Positions 22,701 through 35,195 of a stretch of 64,000 bases of DNA are shown here, piece after piece. The translations under genes were made by a program, and so were the position numbers. Position 1 is the stretch's first letter, and each line of letters opens with the position of its first letter. Source of the stretch: Cladobotryum mycophilum (Eukaryota; Ascomycota; Sordariomycetes; Hypocreales; Hypocreaceae); contig JAVFKD010000015.1 of assembly GCA_036429605.1 (NCBI GenBank), positions 2,441,421 through 2,505,420 on the forward strand, in the 5' to 3' direction. The notes under the pieces are model-generated. The model did no database searches. It saw only the letters and a list, made by a program, of their open reading frames with translations, and was not told the origin of the DNA.

Positions 22701-25426
22701 GGATGTTTGAGTCGGAAACAAGCAGAATATCGCTGCTGCAAAAGGTTGTCCCTATTCTCAACAAAATAGTTGTTTATACTTTTAGTATGGGCGACTCTTC
22801 GCTTCCAGGCAACCTGACATCCTCCCTTCGACCCGCAGCTTCTCATATTGTTGACTGCTTTTTGTCGCCGTCTACAGGTAGCCTGCGATTCCAACCCATT
22901 CTCTCTTCCTTTATCTCTGCTCTCTCCAAGTCCGATTCTACATTGTATCCTGAGCGGACCCAGGTAATTCGAGGTCAGGTGAATTCAGTCCTTAGCTTTT
23001 CAACTACTTTACTGCAAGTTGCGAACTACCTAGAGCAGCCGTCAACCATGTTTGAGAACTATCTCTTCAAGAGCTCCACCTTGCTTGCTCGGCTGTGTGC
23101 TGCATCGGATCATTTCCGTGGACCAGCCTTATCTTTGATGGAGTCTCTTGTGGTCAATGCTGGCCAATCAGCCACCGAACCGCCTTCTCTCCTAGGATAT
23201 CTTGGCCCACAGATCTCCAAGTCCTTCTTACAAGTGCTGTCTAAGATTGGACAGCCGTTTGTTTTGACAGATGAAGTAAAGACGACTTGGGGTTTCTTTT
23301 CTTCAATACTAAGAAACCGTCAACAATGGATGTCAAACTGCCTTCTTACAGGACAAACTCCACGCGAAGCTATGAAAAAGGATGCTAAGAAGGAATCATC
23401 AGCAGACTCCGTCTTTGCAACTGCACTGTCCAAATTAAAGGTGTTGAAGGATTTGCAAACTGAAGAGGCGCTTGTAGTTCTGGACTTTGTTGCTTCTGCA
23501 CAAAACTACTGGCCCTGGACGGTTTTCACCCTTCAGAAGGAGACAGCCTATATGGATGGGTTAAGATCATATGTCCGTGACTTGAAGCCGTCGCATTTGA
23601 CAGTAAAGTCGGACGGTGTTAGAGCCAGCAAAGAAGCAAGGGTCGCTGCTTATGTAGCAGAGACCTTCGCCATGCAGCTCTATCACTCGCGTCATCTTGG
23701 CAATGCCGAAACCCTGGCGAAAAGTCTGGTAAACGACCTTGACTACTATTTGAGAGATGGTGTCGAAGTTGGAAGCTATAATAAATCGCTACATAACAAC
23801 TTTGCAAAAAATTTTGCCAACAAGTACTTTGGGTGCTCGTTAGACAATTTCAAACGCACCCTATTAAAACCCAGAGAGCTCGGTGAGAAGTACTATTATA
23901 ACCTGGATTGTGCGGATGAAATGCTCAAATTTGACCCCGGGTGGCTGGGGAAGAAGGAGAATGGGTTTCAGAATGAGATGAAGCTTGCCAATGCAAACCT
24001 ATCTCTTGTCGATGCGCAAATAGTAAGTTATCTGCTGATTCCGTATATAACCGTACGCTGCTGACACTTTTAGGCACTATTCCACTCTTGGGAGTTTCTA
24101 TTGCTAGAGCTTAGTAGCTGTCTTCCAAGCGAGGACTCTACAAAGCGACAAATGATGCAAGTTGCTCAGCAATGCCTGAACGCAAATCAGGGCATTCCTG
24201 GACCTGAGAGCATCTTCTTGAAGATTGTAGATTCTAGGGCAAACCTTGTTCTCATCTTAATCCAGCGATTGGTGAAGTCGGGCCTTGCTGTTAAAGATTC
24301 CAATCAGCTTTTGGGAGCTTTGGTCGGTACCATCAATGGTGTTGAGGAGCCATTCGCTGCTGATACGATTGGATACTATCGCACTCTTTTGAAAGCATTG
24401 TTTGTTGCGTTGAGAGCTTATCAAGTCAGCGAAAGCAACTCGGTTTCTGGTTCTCAGGTTGATCTCGAAGGATCAACAGTGACCGTTACTCAGACGATAC
24501 TCAACGTGCTTGATACTGTTGTTGGCAGAGGCTTCCGCTCATTGGTTAGCCTTATACACGATAAAGATACGGATGTTTTCCCAGAGGACCTGGCTCTCCT
24601 TACGGCCATCATGCAGGCTTGCCTGAGCATGCCCAGCCTTGATCAGTCGCAAACCCAGATCCTTAATATCATGGCATCGCACGATGTGGTACATGCTGCC
24701 ACGTCACTATACTCGTGGGCCGATAAGCTTGCCGATCAAGGCGATCCGGTTTACGGCGAATTAAGCATCTTGTTCCTGCTAGAGCTCTCGACGCTGCCCA
24801 TGCTAGCAGAGCAGCTTGCTTGCGATGGTATCCTCGGTGGAATCCTATCAGCAAATCTCACCAAGTTCATGCTCAGATCGAACGTCTCGCCATATGCAGA
24901 TGCGCCCATCGCCCAACGCTGTTATGGAATCTGGGTAAAGGGCCTTTTACCTCTGATGCTGAATCTTCTTGGTGCTCTCGGCGCCACAGTAGCACCTGAG
25001 ATCACCTATGTTCTCAACCAGTTCCCTCATCTACTACGAGCTAGTGTGGGTCGGTTTGAGGCACCGGGGGCAAGTCGGACCAAAGAGAGAACTACAGCTC
25101 AGTATCTGACGTTGCTTGGGACTTCGGAAGTTCATTCCTTGGCCTTATTGACGCGAGTTCTTGCAGCTCTGCGGATGAACAACAGCCGAGATATCCCTGC
25201 AGTCGAATGGGATGCATCAGGCTTGCTTGAGAATGTCGACTACTGGCTTTCTAGCAGAAGACTTCTCAAAGAGCGGTTGCTGCCACTCGGACCACGAGAG
25301 ATGGAATGGAGGGCGAGAAAACTAGGGGGTAGTGCTCCCGGGGAGTGTGAGAACCTGCTAGAGGAGAAAATCGTGGCACAGCTGGAGACGGTGAGAGATG
25401 TGTTGGGCGAAGAATTCGATGACTAA
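19760..25426 (+). CDS. NUP188: Nuclear pore complex protein NUP188 (one frame break)
   Basis: Four exons, 19760-19830, 19915-20835, 20888-24022 and 24074-25426, about 1826 residues. The start MAPVSDRNYFPSLEECLTG and the C-terminal region (YGELSILFLLELSTLPMLAE, then LLPLGPREMEWRARKL) strongly resemble the large inner-ring nucleoporin Nup188 of filamentous fungi. Family members are long alpha-helical solenoids that scaffold the pore and bind Nic96. No transmembrane segment or enzymatic motif is seen. The reading frame changes once near 20764-20768, a run of five C. Adding one C lets the frame run on through DINQWFALMEVYGFF, which is also the family-like sequence. A 50-nt intron (20742-20791, GTGGTG...CAG) would also keep the frame, but its donor is poor and it would remove family-like residues. 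The break is probably a base-count error. Confidence 0.93.
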
Positions 25427-25982
25427 AGCGATTCTGGATTTGTTTATTAAGATAGAAAAGAAACCCTTGTGAAAACAGGACACTCGAGTTTCCGAGGATC
25501 ATTGGGCGTTGGACGTTGGGATAGTGTATAATTTGTAGGAAGACATAATTCCGAGAACAGTTGATATGATAGGCTGACAAGCCGACTAAGCAAGAATCTG
25601 GAATAATTATCATTAAGTGAGATTTTTTGGAGCTCATAGTGAGAACATGGCGAAGGTGAAATGACATATCTACTCCCTGACTCCATACATGCATACATAC
25701 ACTTCTTGGATGTCCCAATTTCATTTTGATTCGTTCTTCTATGTCTCATAATGTTGATACAAAGCAGCCTGGCGGAGTTTAAGCCAGTTGCAGGTGTGAG
25801 TGAGTGCGTGCCCTTGAACTTTTCCCATCCTCCATGGTTATCATACAAAGGTTCTAAGCGTGGATTTTCTGTGTTGTTGTCCAATGCGGGGTCAAGGGAG
25901 AGAGGGACGGGTCTTTATCCATTAAAAGACTACAATTGCTTATAATCCGGTCGCCAACTTTTTCATCGTCTTCTTCTTCTGT
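25427..25982. other. Convergent interval NUP188/TIM9
   Basis: This 556-bp stretch between two converging genes is expected to hold both 3' UTRs. The open frames across it are shadows. No RNA gene was recognised. Confidence 0.6.
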
Positions 25983-26402
25983 TTATTCGTTCCGCATCTG
26001 CTGTGTAATCTGAGCATTGTGCTCCTGGAAGCGCTCGCTGACACGCTGTTGGGTGGCCATCCATTTGAGGACGCAACGGTTGAGGCAGCCTGTCTCACGA
26101 GTGGAGAGAGACTTGGAGGTGAAGTCGTCGATGCAGGAGGTGAAGCAGTGCTCGACCAGACCGCCGAAAGCCTATAAAGCAGTATATAATTTTAGATTAC
26201 TTTTTTCCCCCGTCATCGAGTTTGGGTTTGGGTTGATGTGACGTACGCCAACGAATTCCTTGACCTGGCGCTTCTGCATGCGCTGCTCGAGCGTGCGCTG
26301 TTCGGCGGTAGTTAACCTACAGGTGGGATGGATGATTAGCCCCAAGTCATTTTTAGGGGAAATTATTTGTGCTCATAGGGATGAGAAGGCATACATATCC
26401 AT
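25983..26402 (-). CDS. TIM9: Mitochondrial intermembrane-space chaperone TIM9
   Basis: Three exons on the minus strand: 26402-26395 (only 8 coding bases, ATG GAT AT), 26316-26247 and 26171-25983, giving 88 residues, the usual Tim9 size. The sequence MDMLTTAEQRTLEQRMQKRQ leads to the twin CX3C motif, CFTSC then CLNRC, separated by 16 residues (about 39-60), which forms two disulfides after Mia40-dependent import. The helix RVSERFQEHN after it is also typical. In this family Tim9 and Tim10 form a hexamer that carries hydrophobic carrier proteins across the intermembrane space to the TIM22 complex. The tiny first exon is supported by the exact phase (AT|G) and GT-AG ends. Confidence 0.95.
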
Positions 26403-28432
26403 TTTGGCGGTATTGGAGAGGAATTGATGAACTTGTGTTGGGAAATTGATAGATACCGAGGGGGGCCTTCTAAACGGACTTTGACGATTGAAATTTCAGT
26501 ATGCGACGCTGGCGATAAGGTGCTTGGAGGTTACCGGCAGATCCCTTATCAGCGGGACCGCATTATCATTTTTACAGTGGGCTTAATGAACACAAAGTTT
26601 TTGAACCAGTGAACTTTTGGTCAAGTGTGTAGTGGCACAAACAACTTGTTCCTATTTTTATCACAACAATAAAACAAACCTTCCAAGTTTTCTTGGACGG
26701 AGTGGTCCGCCTTTTGATGTCCATCACTTCGGGTTGATCAGCACTTGGAGCTAATAAAAACCATTGCCAATTAGAAGGACGAGACAAAACTCTTCCTAGG
26801 GCAAATCACTCCGCAGCTTTTTGAAGCTATGAGGAACGGACGGGGGAGGGGGAAAGACTTCGTATCTCGGCCGAGCTTTTTGTTACCTCTTACGTAGTTG
26901 AGGCAACTTTTTAGCTGCAAGAACAACATCTTGAGAATCGAGCTGAATGTTTAAATTGGGGGGTATCTTGAGATTTTTGGGTTTTTGTTTTGTTTCTTGT
27001 CATGTAGCTGGGAACTGTAAATGATTGTCTCGTATTCCCCCTGAGAAGAAAAGAAAAAAAGCCATTACTGGATCATATTTGAGATCTTTTTTTGACGAGC
27101 GTCTCTTACACAATCACCCGGTCCATCGAGTCGAAGTTGGAGGATCTGTCTAGCTTGCTCAATGATGACGTGTTTGGCGGCGATATGTCAACCCTGCAGG
27201 ATACCATTTTGGGAGAAGGCCAGGCTGCAGAGAGGGGCATCACGTTGCCTATCTGAATTATTTACCTAGTACTTTTTTCCTGAACCCCAAGTCCAGATAC
27301 AAAGTTCAAGTTCGGGTTGTTTCGCCTCTGCAAATCGCTCGAGTCAAGTGCAAGTGATTTGCGGGCAAAATCTTGGTCATACTTGGAGCATCCGGGATGG
27401 GTGAGCATACAAAGCTCGTGAGCTTGTCATCTCCCAGGCTTTTTCGGCTGGTTCCCCTCCGCCCCATCCATGATCGATATTGGGGAGGGGGAGCATGGAT
27501 GGGCCAGGTAGGGCTACTGGCAACTCCCAGGCACCGGAACTTGGCACGGGGAGATGCATACAATACATAACAAGTTACGTAGCTGCCGGTCTACGGCGGG
27601 AGAGGCTTTTCAGAAAGAACGTTGATGACGATGAGGAAGATGCCGGTATACGAGCCGTATGAACCTTGGCCAACCTGTGACGTCCAAGCCACCATGGCTT
27701 CGTAGACAAACTGCCAATGTAGGTAATTGCGAGTCCGGGAGGAATGATAGACTGATTCATGCTCGTTTGCACATCTGACAAGAGAGGGTAACGCAAAGCA
27801 TAGAGTTGGTGTGGTGTGGTGTGGTGTGGTGTGCATTATCGAATACAAAGATGTAGATAACGGCTGGCCGACCATGTTTACTCTTTAGTCCGAAGTTCAA
27901 GTGAAATAGCGTCTGATCAGCTGTGTTTGCGGCGCAGACGCCGGCAGAGAGACCGCATATGCCTACTAACACAAGGCATGTAAACGTAGATGCAGATGCG
28001 GAGTCGAACAACAGCAGCGGCGGCGGCTGCTAAATAAAGCAACTCATTCAATCGAGAGGGACGAAAGTTGCAAAGAAGTGCTATCCAGCTTGATTTGGTG
28101 AATCGTTACGATAATTATGATGAAGGATTATACGAGTACTTTCGTAATGCACCCATCACCATTGTTATTATTGAACTCTTGGCGGGCGGAAGAATAATAA
28201 GAAAATAATCGTCACGAGGCTTCGCTCTCTCTAGAAGAATTCGGCAGTCGTTTTTCAATTTCAAGTGTCTTTGATTGAAATGGGCACACGCCCAGCTACC
28301 GATGTACCGATGTACCCTTGACGTCTGGTACTTTGACTTTTACGTACCGAGTCTCAGTTGCTGACCCACTACGGAGTACCTACCTAGTACCATTCATTCA
28401 TCAACATTGAAGATTCCAAGTCCTGTAGCCTG
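26403..28432. other. Intergenic region left of the transposon
   Basis: No supported gene. It holds the TIM9 promoter, a GTGGT pentanucleotide tract (about 27809-27834), and palindrome-like words at 27262-27270, 28341-28353 and 28371-28391. Open frames of up to 94 codons overlap on both strands and have no domains. Confidence 0.55.
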
Positions 28433-28434
28433 TA
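28433..28434. repeat. Left TA target-site duplication
   Basis: The TA immediately outside the left inverted repeat matches the TA at 30291-30292. This is the duplication left by Tc1/mariner/pogo elements. Confidence 0.85.
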
Positions 28435-28479
28435 AGTCAGACCACCCAGGTCCCGACCACCCCCACTTTCCGGCCACCT
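28435..28479 (+). repeat. Left terminal inverted repeat
   Basis: 45 bp, perfectly complementary to 30246-30290. The outer end is AGTCAGACCACCCAGG. Confidence 0.95.
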
Positions 28480-28578
28480 AATTTACGTCCAACCACCTCA
28501 TGACCTATATCATTCCAACCGCATTTTCTCTACCAATTCTTATCGTATCAAAAAGATAATTAGATTTTTGGAATCCTC

Positions 28579-30167
28579 ATGCCTCGTTATACTGAAAATG
28601 ATATCAAATATGCCATACAAGCTGTTCTGGACGGCTCATCTCTGCGCGAGGCTTGCCTCAAGTGGGGAGTCCCTAGGACAACCCTTTCAGACCGGATAAA
28701 AGGTTCAGCAACAAAGGCAGTTGCTATGGAGCACCTTCAGAGGCTTTCCAAGGAACAAGAAATACACCTCCGTGAGTGGGTTCTTGGCCAAGCCTCCCTA
28801 GGGCTGCCACCAACACATAAGAGACTCAAGGAATTTGCAACCCGGATCATCGAGGCTAGTGGTGACCAACGACCACTTGGAAAACGGTGGTTGACCGGTT
28901 TTTTAGCTAGAAACCCGGAAGTTAAGACTATCAGAGGCAAGCAAATGGATTCTGTACGCATCAACGGGGCTACGACTAAGATTATCAAGGATTTCTTTTA
29001 CCTGCTGGAGCTACCGTTGATTAAGGGCATCCCCCCAGAAAATCGATATAATATGGATGAAACTGGGATCCTAGAAGGCCAGGGAACTAATGGTCTGGTC
29101 CTTGGTAGCTCATCAGTTCGTCAGACGATAAAAAAACAACCTGGAACGCGTTGTTGGACCACAATCATCGAGTGTATCTCAGCAACAGGTCGGGCTCTTA
29201 GTCCGTTGGTTGTTTTCAAGGGCCAGACCGTTCAACAACAATGGTTCCCTGACGAGATGAGTTTTCTAGCAAATTGGCAATTTGCTGCAACTTCTAAGGG
29301 CTGGACAAACAACGAGACAGCCGTAGCTTGGCTACGAGAGGTCTTTATCCCCCAGACAAGGAATAGATCAAGCCCAAGAGTTCTTCTGGTTGTTGATGGC
29401 CACGGGAGTCATACAACCGATGATTTTATGTACGAATGCTACAGAAACAACATATATATCTTATTTTTACCTCCACATACATCTCATGTTCTTCAACCTC
29501 TTGATATCTCGATTTTTTCGCCCGTCAAGACAGCCTATCGCAGAGCTATAGAGAAATACCCAGATGCCTTTGATTCCTCGCCCGCGGGCAAGATGACGTT
29601 CCTATGTTGTTATCATACAGCTCGTCTAGCAGCCTTGACATTAAAAAACATCAAAAACGGGTTCCTTGGCTCTGGGTTGTGGCCAGTTAACCCGGCCAAA
29701 CCTCTGTTGAGCCGTCTTCTTCTTGAGAACCAAAGGGGCCAAACCCAAGTTCCAGAAACGCCGAAATTGGTGCCGTTAGAAGCCCAAGAGAACAGGGAAC
29801 CTAAGACAATTGTTTTTATTACCCCAACAAGGTCCCAGCAGCTTCGTGGCCTTGTGGATCTATTCCACTTGGACGACCCTGCGATCCGGCTACTATTCAG
29901 GAAGATTGGCAAAGGTCTAGACCAACAAAACACCAAGCTGGCCGAAGCTGATGCCAAAATCAAGGAACTAGAGCATCTTGTTCATGTTTACCGGCCCCGG
30001 AAGAGGCAAAAGGTCACAGAAGACTTGAACAGTCGATTTATTAGGATCAAGGATGTTCTTGCAACAAGGAAGCGTTACAGAGAGCTATTGGCACCGAACC
30101 GGGCTGCAGAATTGATTTCTTCATACAGCTTGCAAGACCTATGTTATGAATTTTATCTAGAATAGAA
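28579..30167 (+). CDS. Fot1/pogo transposase
   Basis: Single exon, 528 residues. Residues 1-42 form a Psq-type helix-turn-helix (SLREACLKWGVPRTTLSDRI), and about 52-115 a CENP-B-type DNA-binding domain (EIHLREWVLGQASLGLPP, then GKRWLTGFLARNPE). The DDE_1 catalytic domain follows with Asp160 (YNMDETG), Asp273 (VVDGHGSHTT) and Asp309 (SHVLQPLDISIF). The 35-residue gap between the last two acids is typical of Fot1-like DDxD elements. A C-terminal coiled coil (about 455-475) and a basic patch (RPRKRQK) end the protein. It should bind the inverted repeats and cut and paste the element into TA sites in the nucleus. No frameshift or stop is present. The C-rich composition of the repeats differs from the flanks. 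Confidence 0.97.
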
Positions 30168-30245
30168 AAAAACACCAAAAAAACAGTTGTGATGCTGTTG
30201 TGTTCATATGATTCCGCTGCGTTCCTTGTGATGTGTGGTGTTTTG

Positions 30246-30290
30246 AGGTGGCCGGAAAGTGGGGGTGGTCGGGACCTGGGTGGTCTGACT
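30246..30290 (-). repeat. Right terminal inverted repeat
   Basis: 45 bp, the exact reverse complement of 28435-28479, followed by the TA duplication at 30291-30292. Confidence 0.95.
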
Positions 30291-31600
30291 TAGGGTTCGT
30301 ACAGGCAACCCAGACTTGCCAGACCAAACAAAGAAAGCCTTGGGTGCGAGACCATGTTGCTCTCTTACAAGTGCATTCCTATTCCAGAGTACCAATTAAA
30401 TATAAATAAATCCCATACAAAGTAAAACAAACCAGAGGCCCTCTTTGTTTCAACGTCACTCACCTGCTGCCCTATCGATCCCATGGATGCAATGCAATCC
30501 CTTTTCCACCCCTCGTTGTCCTCGTTGTAGGCGGCCGTGCACCGCCTCCTCCTCCACTAAAGAAAACAACCTGACTTTGAAAGTATCTGTACTTGCACGT
30601 TACTGTTTTGTTTAGCGCTAGGGTACAAGGTTAGCACTGGACTACCTCTCTCTCTGACTGACTGGAACTGTGGGAACTGCCTGGCAGTGTGGCTGCTGGG
30701 GGGGGACGCGGAGCAACCGTACCTACGAGGCAGGGTCACGCTACAACAGAAGGGTACCTACCTAGTACCGAGTAGCGCTGAAGGTCCACTGGGCTGGGAC
30801 AACGTTCTGCTGCTTCTGGGGCTGCTCTCCACTCCACCTGTTGCTGCCGCCCACCACACCACCCACCACAGGGCGACTTGTTACTGTTGCTGCTATCGCT
30901 ATTGCTACTGCTACTGCTATTGCTACTGCTTCCCTCCGCCACCAAACCTCAGACAGCCAACCTTGACAACCTCCACTAATACTACTAACACTGGCCAGCC
31001 AGAGGACAGCCAGAGCTGCAACACCACACCTCAATCAGAACGTAGTGCCACCTCTTTCACCACCTCCACAGCAGCGCTGCTCATCGCAACTCTCCAAACT
31101 GCCTCCCTCCCCCTTCGACGTCTTCACAATCGTTTCCCTCATGTCTCTGGCCTTTAGGACCAGGGCTTCTGGCCGTTGAATCGAAAACTTTGGATCGTCC
31201 ATAACATAACTGAGTCTACCACTTCTGGGTGACACAGACAGAAAGACAGACAGACAGACAGACAGCGAGTCAAGAAGAGAATACGGCCCCCAACCGACAG
31301 TCCGTCATCGTCGCCGTCACCTGTCCCTCGTCGTCGCAACCGCCTGCGATCGCGCATACGTCTCGAGACCATCAACCACGACCTTACGGCATTGCTCGCC
31401 CGAGTCTGCGCCTTTGACTAGCTTTATCTACCCGCTCTCTACAATCAGAATAACCTCATCCCTCTCTTGCTCTTGCTCTTGCTCTCGTTCATTCTCAGCG
31501 TCGATTGCAAGCTAGCTTGAGTCAGACGGTCGATTTGCCTTGGCTGTGCTGTTCTGACCTCGAAACTCCTCCTCTCAACGACAAGGCGCTATCATCCATC
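30291..31600. other. Promoter and leader region of the RhoGAP gene
   Basis: This 1.3-kb region holds no supported gene. It contains a palindrome-like word cluster at 30752-30775, imperfect CTGCTA triplets (about 30890-30932), a GACA tetranucleotide tract (about 31233-31264), and a pyrimidine-rich stretch before the start at 31601. Confidence 0.6.
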
Positions 31601-34600
31601 ATGACCTCGGGTGCCCAAAACATGGGCCAGTCCAGCCCACCGTCCCAGTCTATGCTGTCGACCAGCACCCCCGCGTCGCCACCGAGTAAACGCGATCTCA
31701 AATCATGGTGGAAGAACTTCAAGCTCCCCTCCAAACAACAAGACACACAGCATGGTACGCTTCACTCTTGCCCGCACTGCTTACCCAGTTGCTCGCCATA
31801 CCAGCTTGCGCATCATTCTTTACTTCACGCCAAGTCCTGCACCATTCGATATTTCACCTGCTTCTGCAATCGCGTGACCTGGCCAGCATCAGGAATCAAT
31901 TTACGGCAAGGTTGAGCTTCTCAAATTGTCTTGATGAATGAGGCGTATCAAGTGATGCCATGACCGCTAATAGATAGACATGCCTCTTTGAACTAAGCAT
32001 CTGCCTGGTCGTCCTCGGCAGTGTGCTGCTGCTTCCATCACCTCTTCAAGACATCACATACTCCACTTTGTTTGATTGCGCACCGAACTAACCCTATTGG
32101 CCCAGATACCCGTGGCCCAGGCATATTTGGTGTACCTCTGCGAACAAGTATAACATACGCCAATGTTGCCATATCCCTTGTCGACGAAAACGGCCAGAGC
32201 TACATTTACGGATATGTACCCATCGTTGTGGCCAAATGCGGCGTCTTTTTGAAAGAGAAAGGTATGTCCCCCCCCTTTACTATTAGGACCTTACTAGAGG
32301 AGGGGCATCCACATGCTGACATGCTATCAGCTACGGGGATTGAGGGCATTTTCCGGCTCAGTGGGTCCGAGAAGCGTATCAAGGAGCTCAAGACCATCTT
32401 CGATTCGCCCGATCGATTCGGCAAAGGACTTGTTTGGGATGGATATACGGTCCACGATGCAGCTAATGTGCTTCGAAGATATCTCAATGACCTGCCCGAA
32501 CCCGTAGTACCTTTGGACTTGTATGAAAAGTTTCGCGATCCCCTTCGTGGTGCCACGAAGCAAGCTGTGGGAGATGCCGAAGGGCCGCAATTTGTTGACA
32601 ACTTCAACGAGAGAGCTGCCATTGACAAGTATCAGACACTAATTACAGAGCTACCGCCGCTTAACAAGCAACTGCTGCTCTATATCCTGGATCTTTTAGC
32701 CGTCTTCGCTGCCAAATCCGACGAAAATCGCATGACTTCGCAAAACCTGGCCGCTATCTTCCAGCCAGGCATGCTATCGCATCCCGCTCATGCCATGGCA
32801 CCGGACGAATATAGACTTAATCAATGTGTCATTATCTTCCTCATTGAGAACCAAGATCATTTCCTTATCGGAATGCAGGGCACTGCGGCGGATGAAACGA
32901 TGGTGAGGGAAGTGGCTTCTGGGACACCTAATGGCCCGCTTACCCCTAATCCAAACCGCAAATCTGGCTTGGGCAGAACGGCTTCAAACTCGAGTGCCGG
33001 CGCCGAGAGCGTTCGAAGGGATGGCAAAGTCCGAAGGAATCGGTCAGTTTCTTCGAGACACTCGAAGGCGGATGGCTCAGTAACCCCAAATAGCCCATCC
33101 TTGACGACAACGCCGACAGGTGGCCTAGGTAGAAGTAATACCGTCCCTTCTAAGAAGTCGCCGGCTTTAGTTGGAGGCAAGTTCAAGAAGCACGAGAGCC
33201 CCGGCCGTGCTCCGCATTCGCCGGCCTTGGAGCCTTTGACCCAAGCACATCCAGACGAAGAGAATCTATCCATCTCGGAAGGGTCTAACCGGGCTCGTTC
33301 CGGCGTCGTGGCATCAAATCTATCTCCCCAGCAGGGCCTGTCATCTGGTCGCAGCCAAGAGAGACTGCTGGAGGTTCCACATGAGGTATCGACTCCGCCA
33401 AAGGATCGAAACTTGCATAATCTTTTTCAGCGCTCGCCTCACGAAAGCAGTGATAAGAGGCAACCAAATAAATTGAAGAAGAAGAGAATTCCAGGGAGCT
33501 TGAACTTTAGTGCTCAGAGTTCATGTGCCTCACTACCACATTCCCACTCCAACAATGTCTCACCAGGTCTGGAGGCGCCCAACCCATTGGAATCGCCACC
33601 AAATGTTTTACAGCCACAGGCACACCCAATCCCACATCCCCTGTTGAACCATTCGTGCCATTCGTGCCACTCTACCTCACATCCCCCACCACAATCAGCA
33701 CCTCACTCAGCTGAGCGCGAGCGACCAGCAGAGTCACATACACCATTGTCGCAGACTGACCACGACGGGCCTGCTGATTCAAACCATCGACACTCACAAA
33801 TTCTGTCCCACAGTAGTTTGCGCCCAGAGGATATTTCAAGAGGGAAGAAATCACCACCTCAGTCGCTTCATTCGTCTTTCAATGAGGGGTCGGACATGGA
33901 TCAAGTTACAGACGAATTACCGGCATCTCTACCATCTGAGAACGCTGAAAAGGAAAAGAAGGGCCGGTGGAGGCTGTCAAGAAGCAGAAAAGAAGACTTT
34001 GTGGGAGTCACAGGAAGCCCTTTAATGACCCCCCTCACATGAATATTGGCACAAACTATAACGCTGAGATTAGTACAACTTCAATTGGCAGCGCGCTCAA
34101 CAAACCCCGGAAGAGCTTCACAGGCGATAGCTCCGAGCATTTGTCCCTTAGCGGGGAACGAGTAGTGAGCCACGAAAGTGGAAGGGATAGCTTTAAGGAT
34201 GATACAAAGGGCCCAATTAGCTGGATTAAGAGTAAATATCGGGAGGCGAAGGAGAATGCTGAGCAGAGGAGGGCCAAATCGCCACCACCCGCTGAGACTC
34301 ACCAACCATTTGGCCCCACTCTATTTGCCCCTCGGGGGAAGAGCTTGGATATTAAGCGGGATCTGTCGCGGGAGGAGGAAAAGAGGACACTGAGAGAGGT
34401 CCCAAGGGAGAAGCCTGTCGAGACTCACAGGGAAATACCTCCAGTTACTCAAGTAAATCCAGAGGGTCATAGAGAAATTCCTCAAGCAGAGCCCGTACCG
34501 AAAGAGGCTGTCAAATCAGAACCCATTCCTCAGGAGACGGAGAAGCCCACGGCCGTTCCAGCTGAAGATGCCTCCAAGGATGTCACCCCGAAAGAAGTCA

Positions 34601-34776
34601 TTGCACCACAGGGAACTGAGACCGGAGAGGCTGCTGTCGTGTCACCACAAGCTGATGTACCACAACAGCAACTATCCCCGCCGCCTGAGGAGCCTCAGCA
34701 ACAGCAACCTCCAGCGCCTACGACGGATAATTTACCACTGGAGCAGCACACGGAAGAAGCACCGAAACAGGAGTAA
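31601..34776 (+). CDS. Sac7-type Rho GTPase-activating protein (one frame break)
   Basis: Three exons, 31601-31754, 32106-32261 and 32331-34776, about 918 residues. After a short N-terminus with KSWWKNFKLP, the sequence GIFGVPLRTSITYANVAIS and YIYGYVPIVVAKCGVFL leads into a RhoGAP domain (about 57-270). Its arginine finger is Arg112 in GIEGIFRLSG, and further conserved blocks are VLRRYLNDLPEPVVPL and NLAAIFQPGML. This is the Sac7/Bag7 class, which inactivates Rho1 and so tunes cell-wall integrity and actin. A long Ser/Pro-rich tail, probably disordered, ends with HREIP-like repeats and Gln/Pro runs. The frame breaks once at 34029-34034, a run of six C. Seven C would join SPLMTP to PHMNIGTNYNAE. 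This is probably a base-count error. The first intron, 351 nt, could hide a small exon. Confidence 0.9.
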
Positions 34777-35195
34777 ACTCTTATTTTTTGGTTTTTTTTT
34801 TGAGGGATCGGAGTTTTGAGTGCTTAGACATGGCCTAGTCGTTGCTTTGCCATGTTCATGTATCTTTTTTTCTTTTGTCGTATGGAAACGAAAAATATCA
34901 GCGTCGTCAGTTGTTTTTGTGAGATGGGGGGAGACATGTGTGTTTGTAAGGGACCTTGATCCTCGCCAGAATAGACGAAAAAGAAGGGGGCATGCCGTTT
35001 GTGTAATGTAGGGACGGAAATACAAAGTAAAAAAGAATCAAATGTTCATCCATTTCTAAGGGGCGATCACGATTGCGATACGTGGAGCTCTTTTTTATTA
35101 CTCATTTATTGGAAGGATTACATGACTATCGGTAGATATATGCTTTTAGTAGAATTAGAACCCCTTAAATGCTGGGTTTATTGCCCGCGCTTCTT
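34777..35195. other. Convergent interval RhoGAP/GPI10
   Basis: 419 bp between two converging genes, with T-rich stretches that fit 3' UTRs. No gene was seen. Confidence 0.6.

Larger units (their letters stand above)
28435..30290 (+). mobile_element. Complete Fot1/pogo-type DNA transposon (Tc1/mariner superfamily)
   Basis: This 1856-bp element is bounded by identical 45-bp terminal inverted repeats (28435-28479 and 30246-30290), flanked by TA duplications and carrying one uninterrupted 528-codon transposase gene. The repeats begin AGTCAGACC at the left end and match base for base on the opposite strand at the right end. Identical ends plus an intact frame suggest a recent insertion and possibly an active copy. 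There is no obvious C-to-T decay of the kind left by repeat-induced point mutation. Confidence 0.95.
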
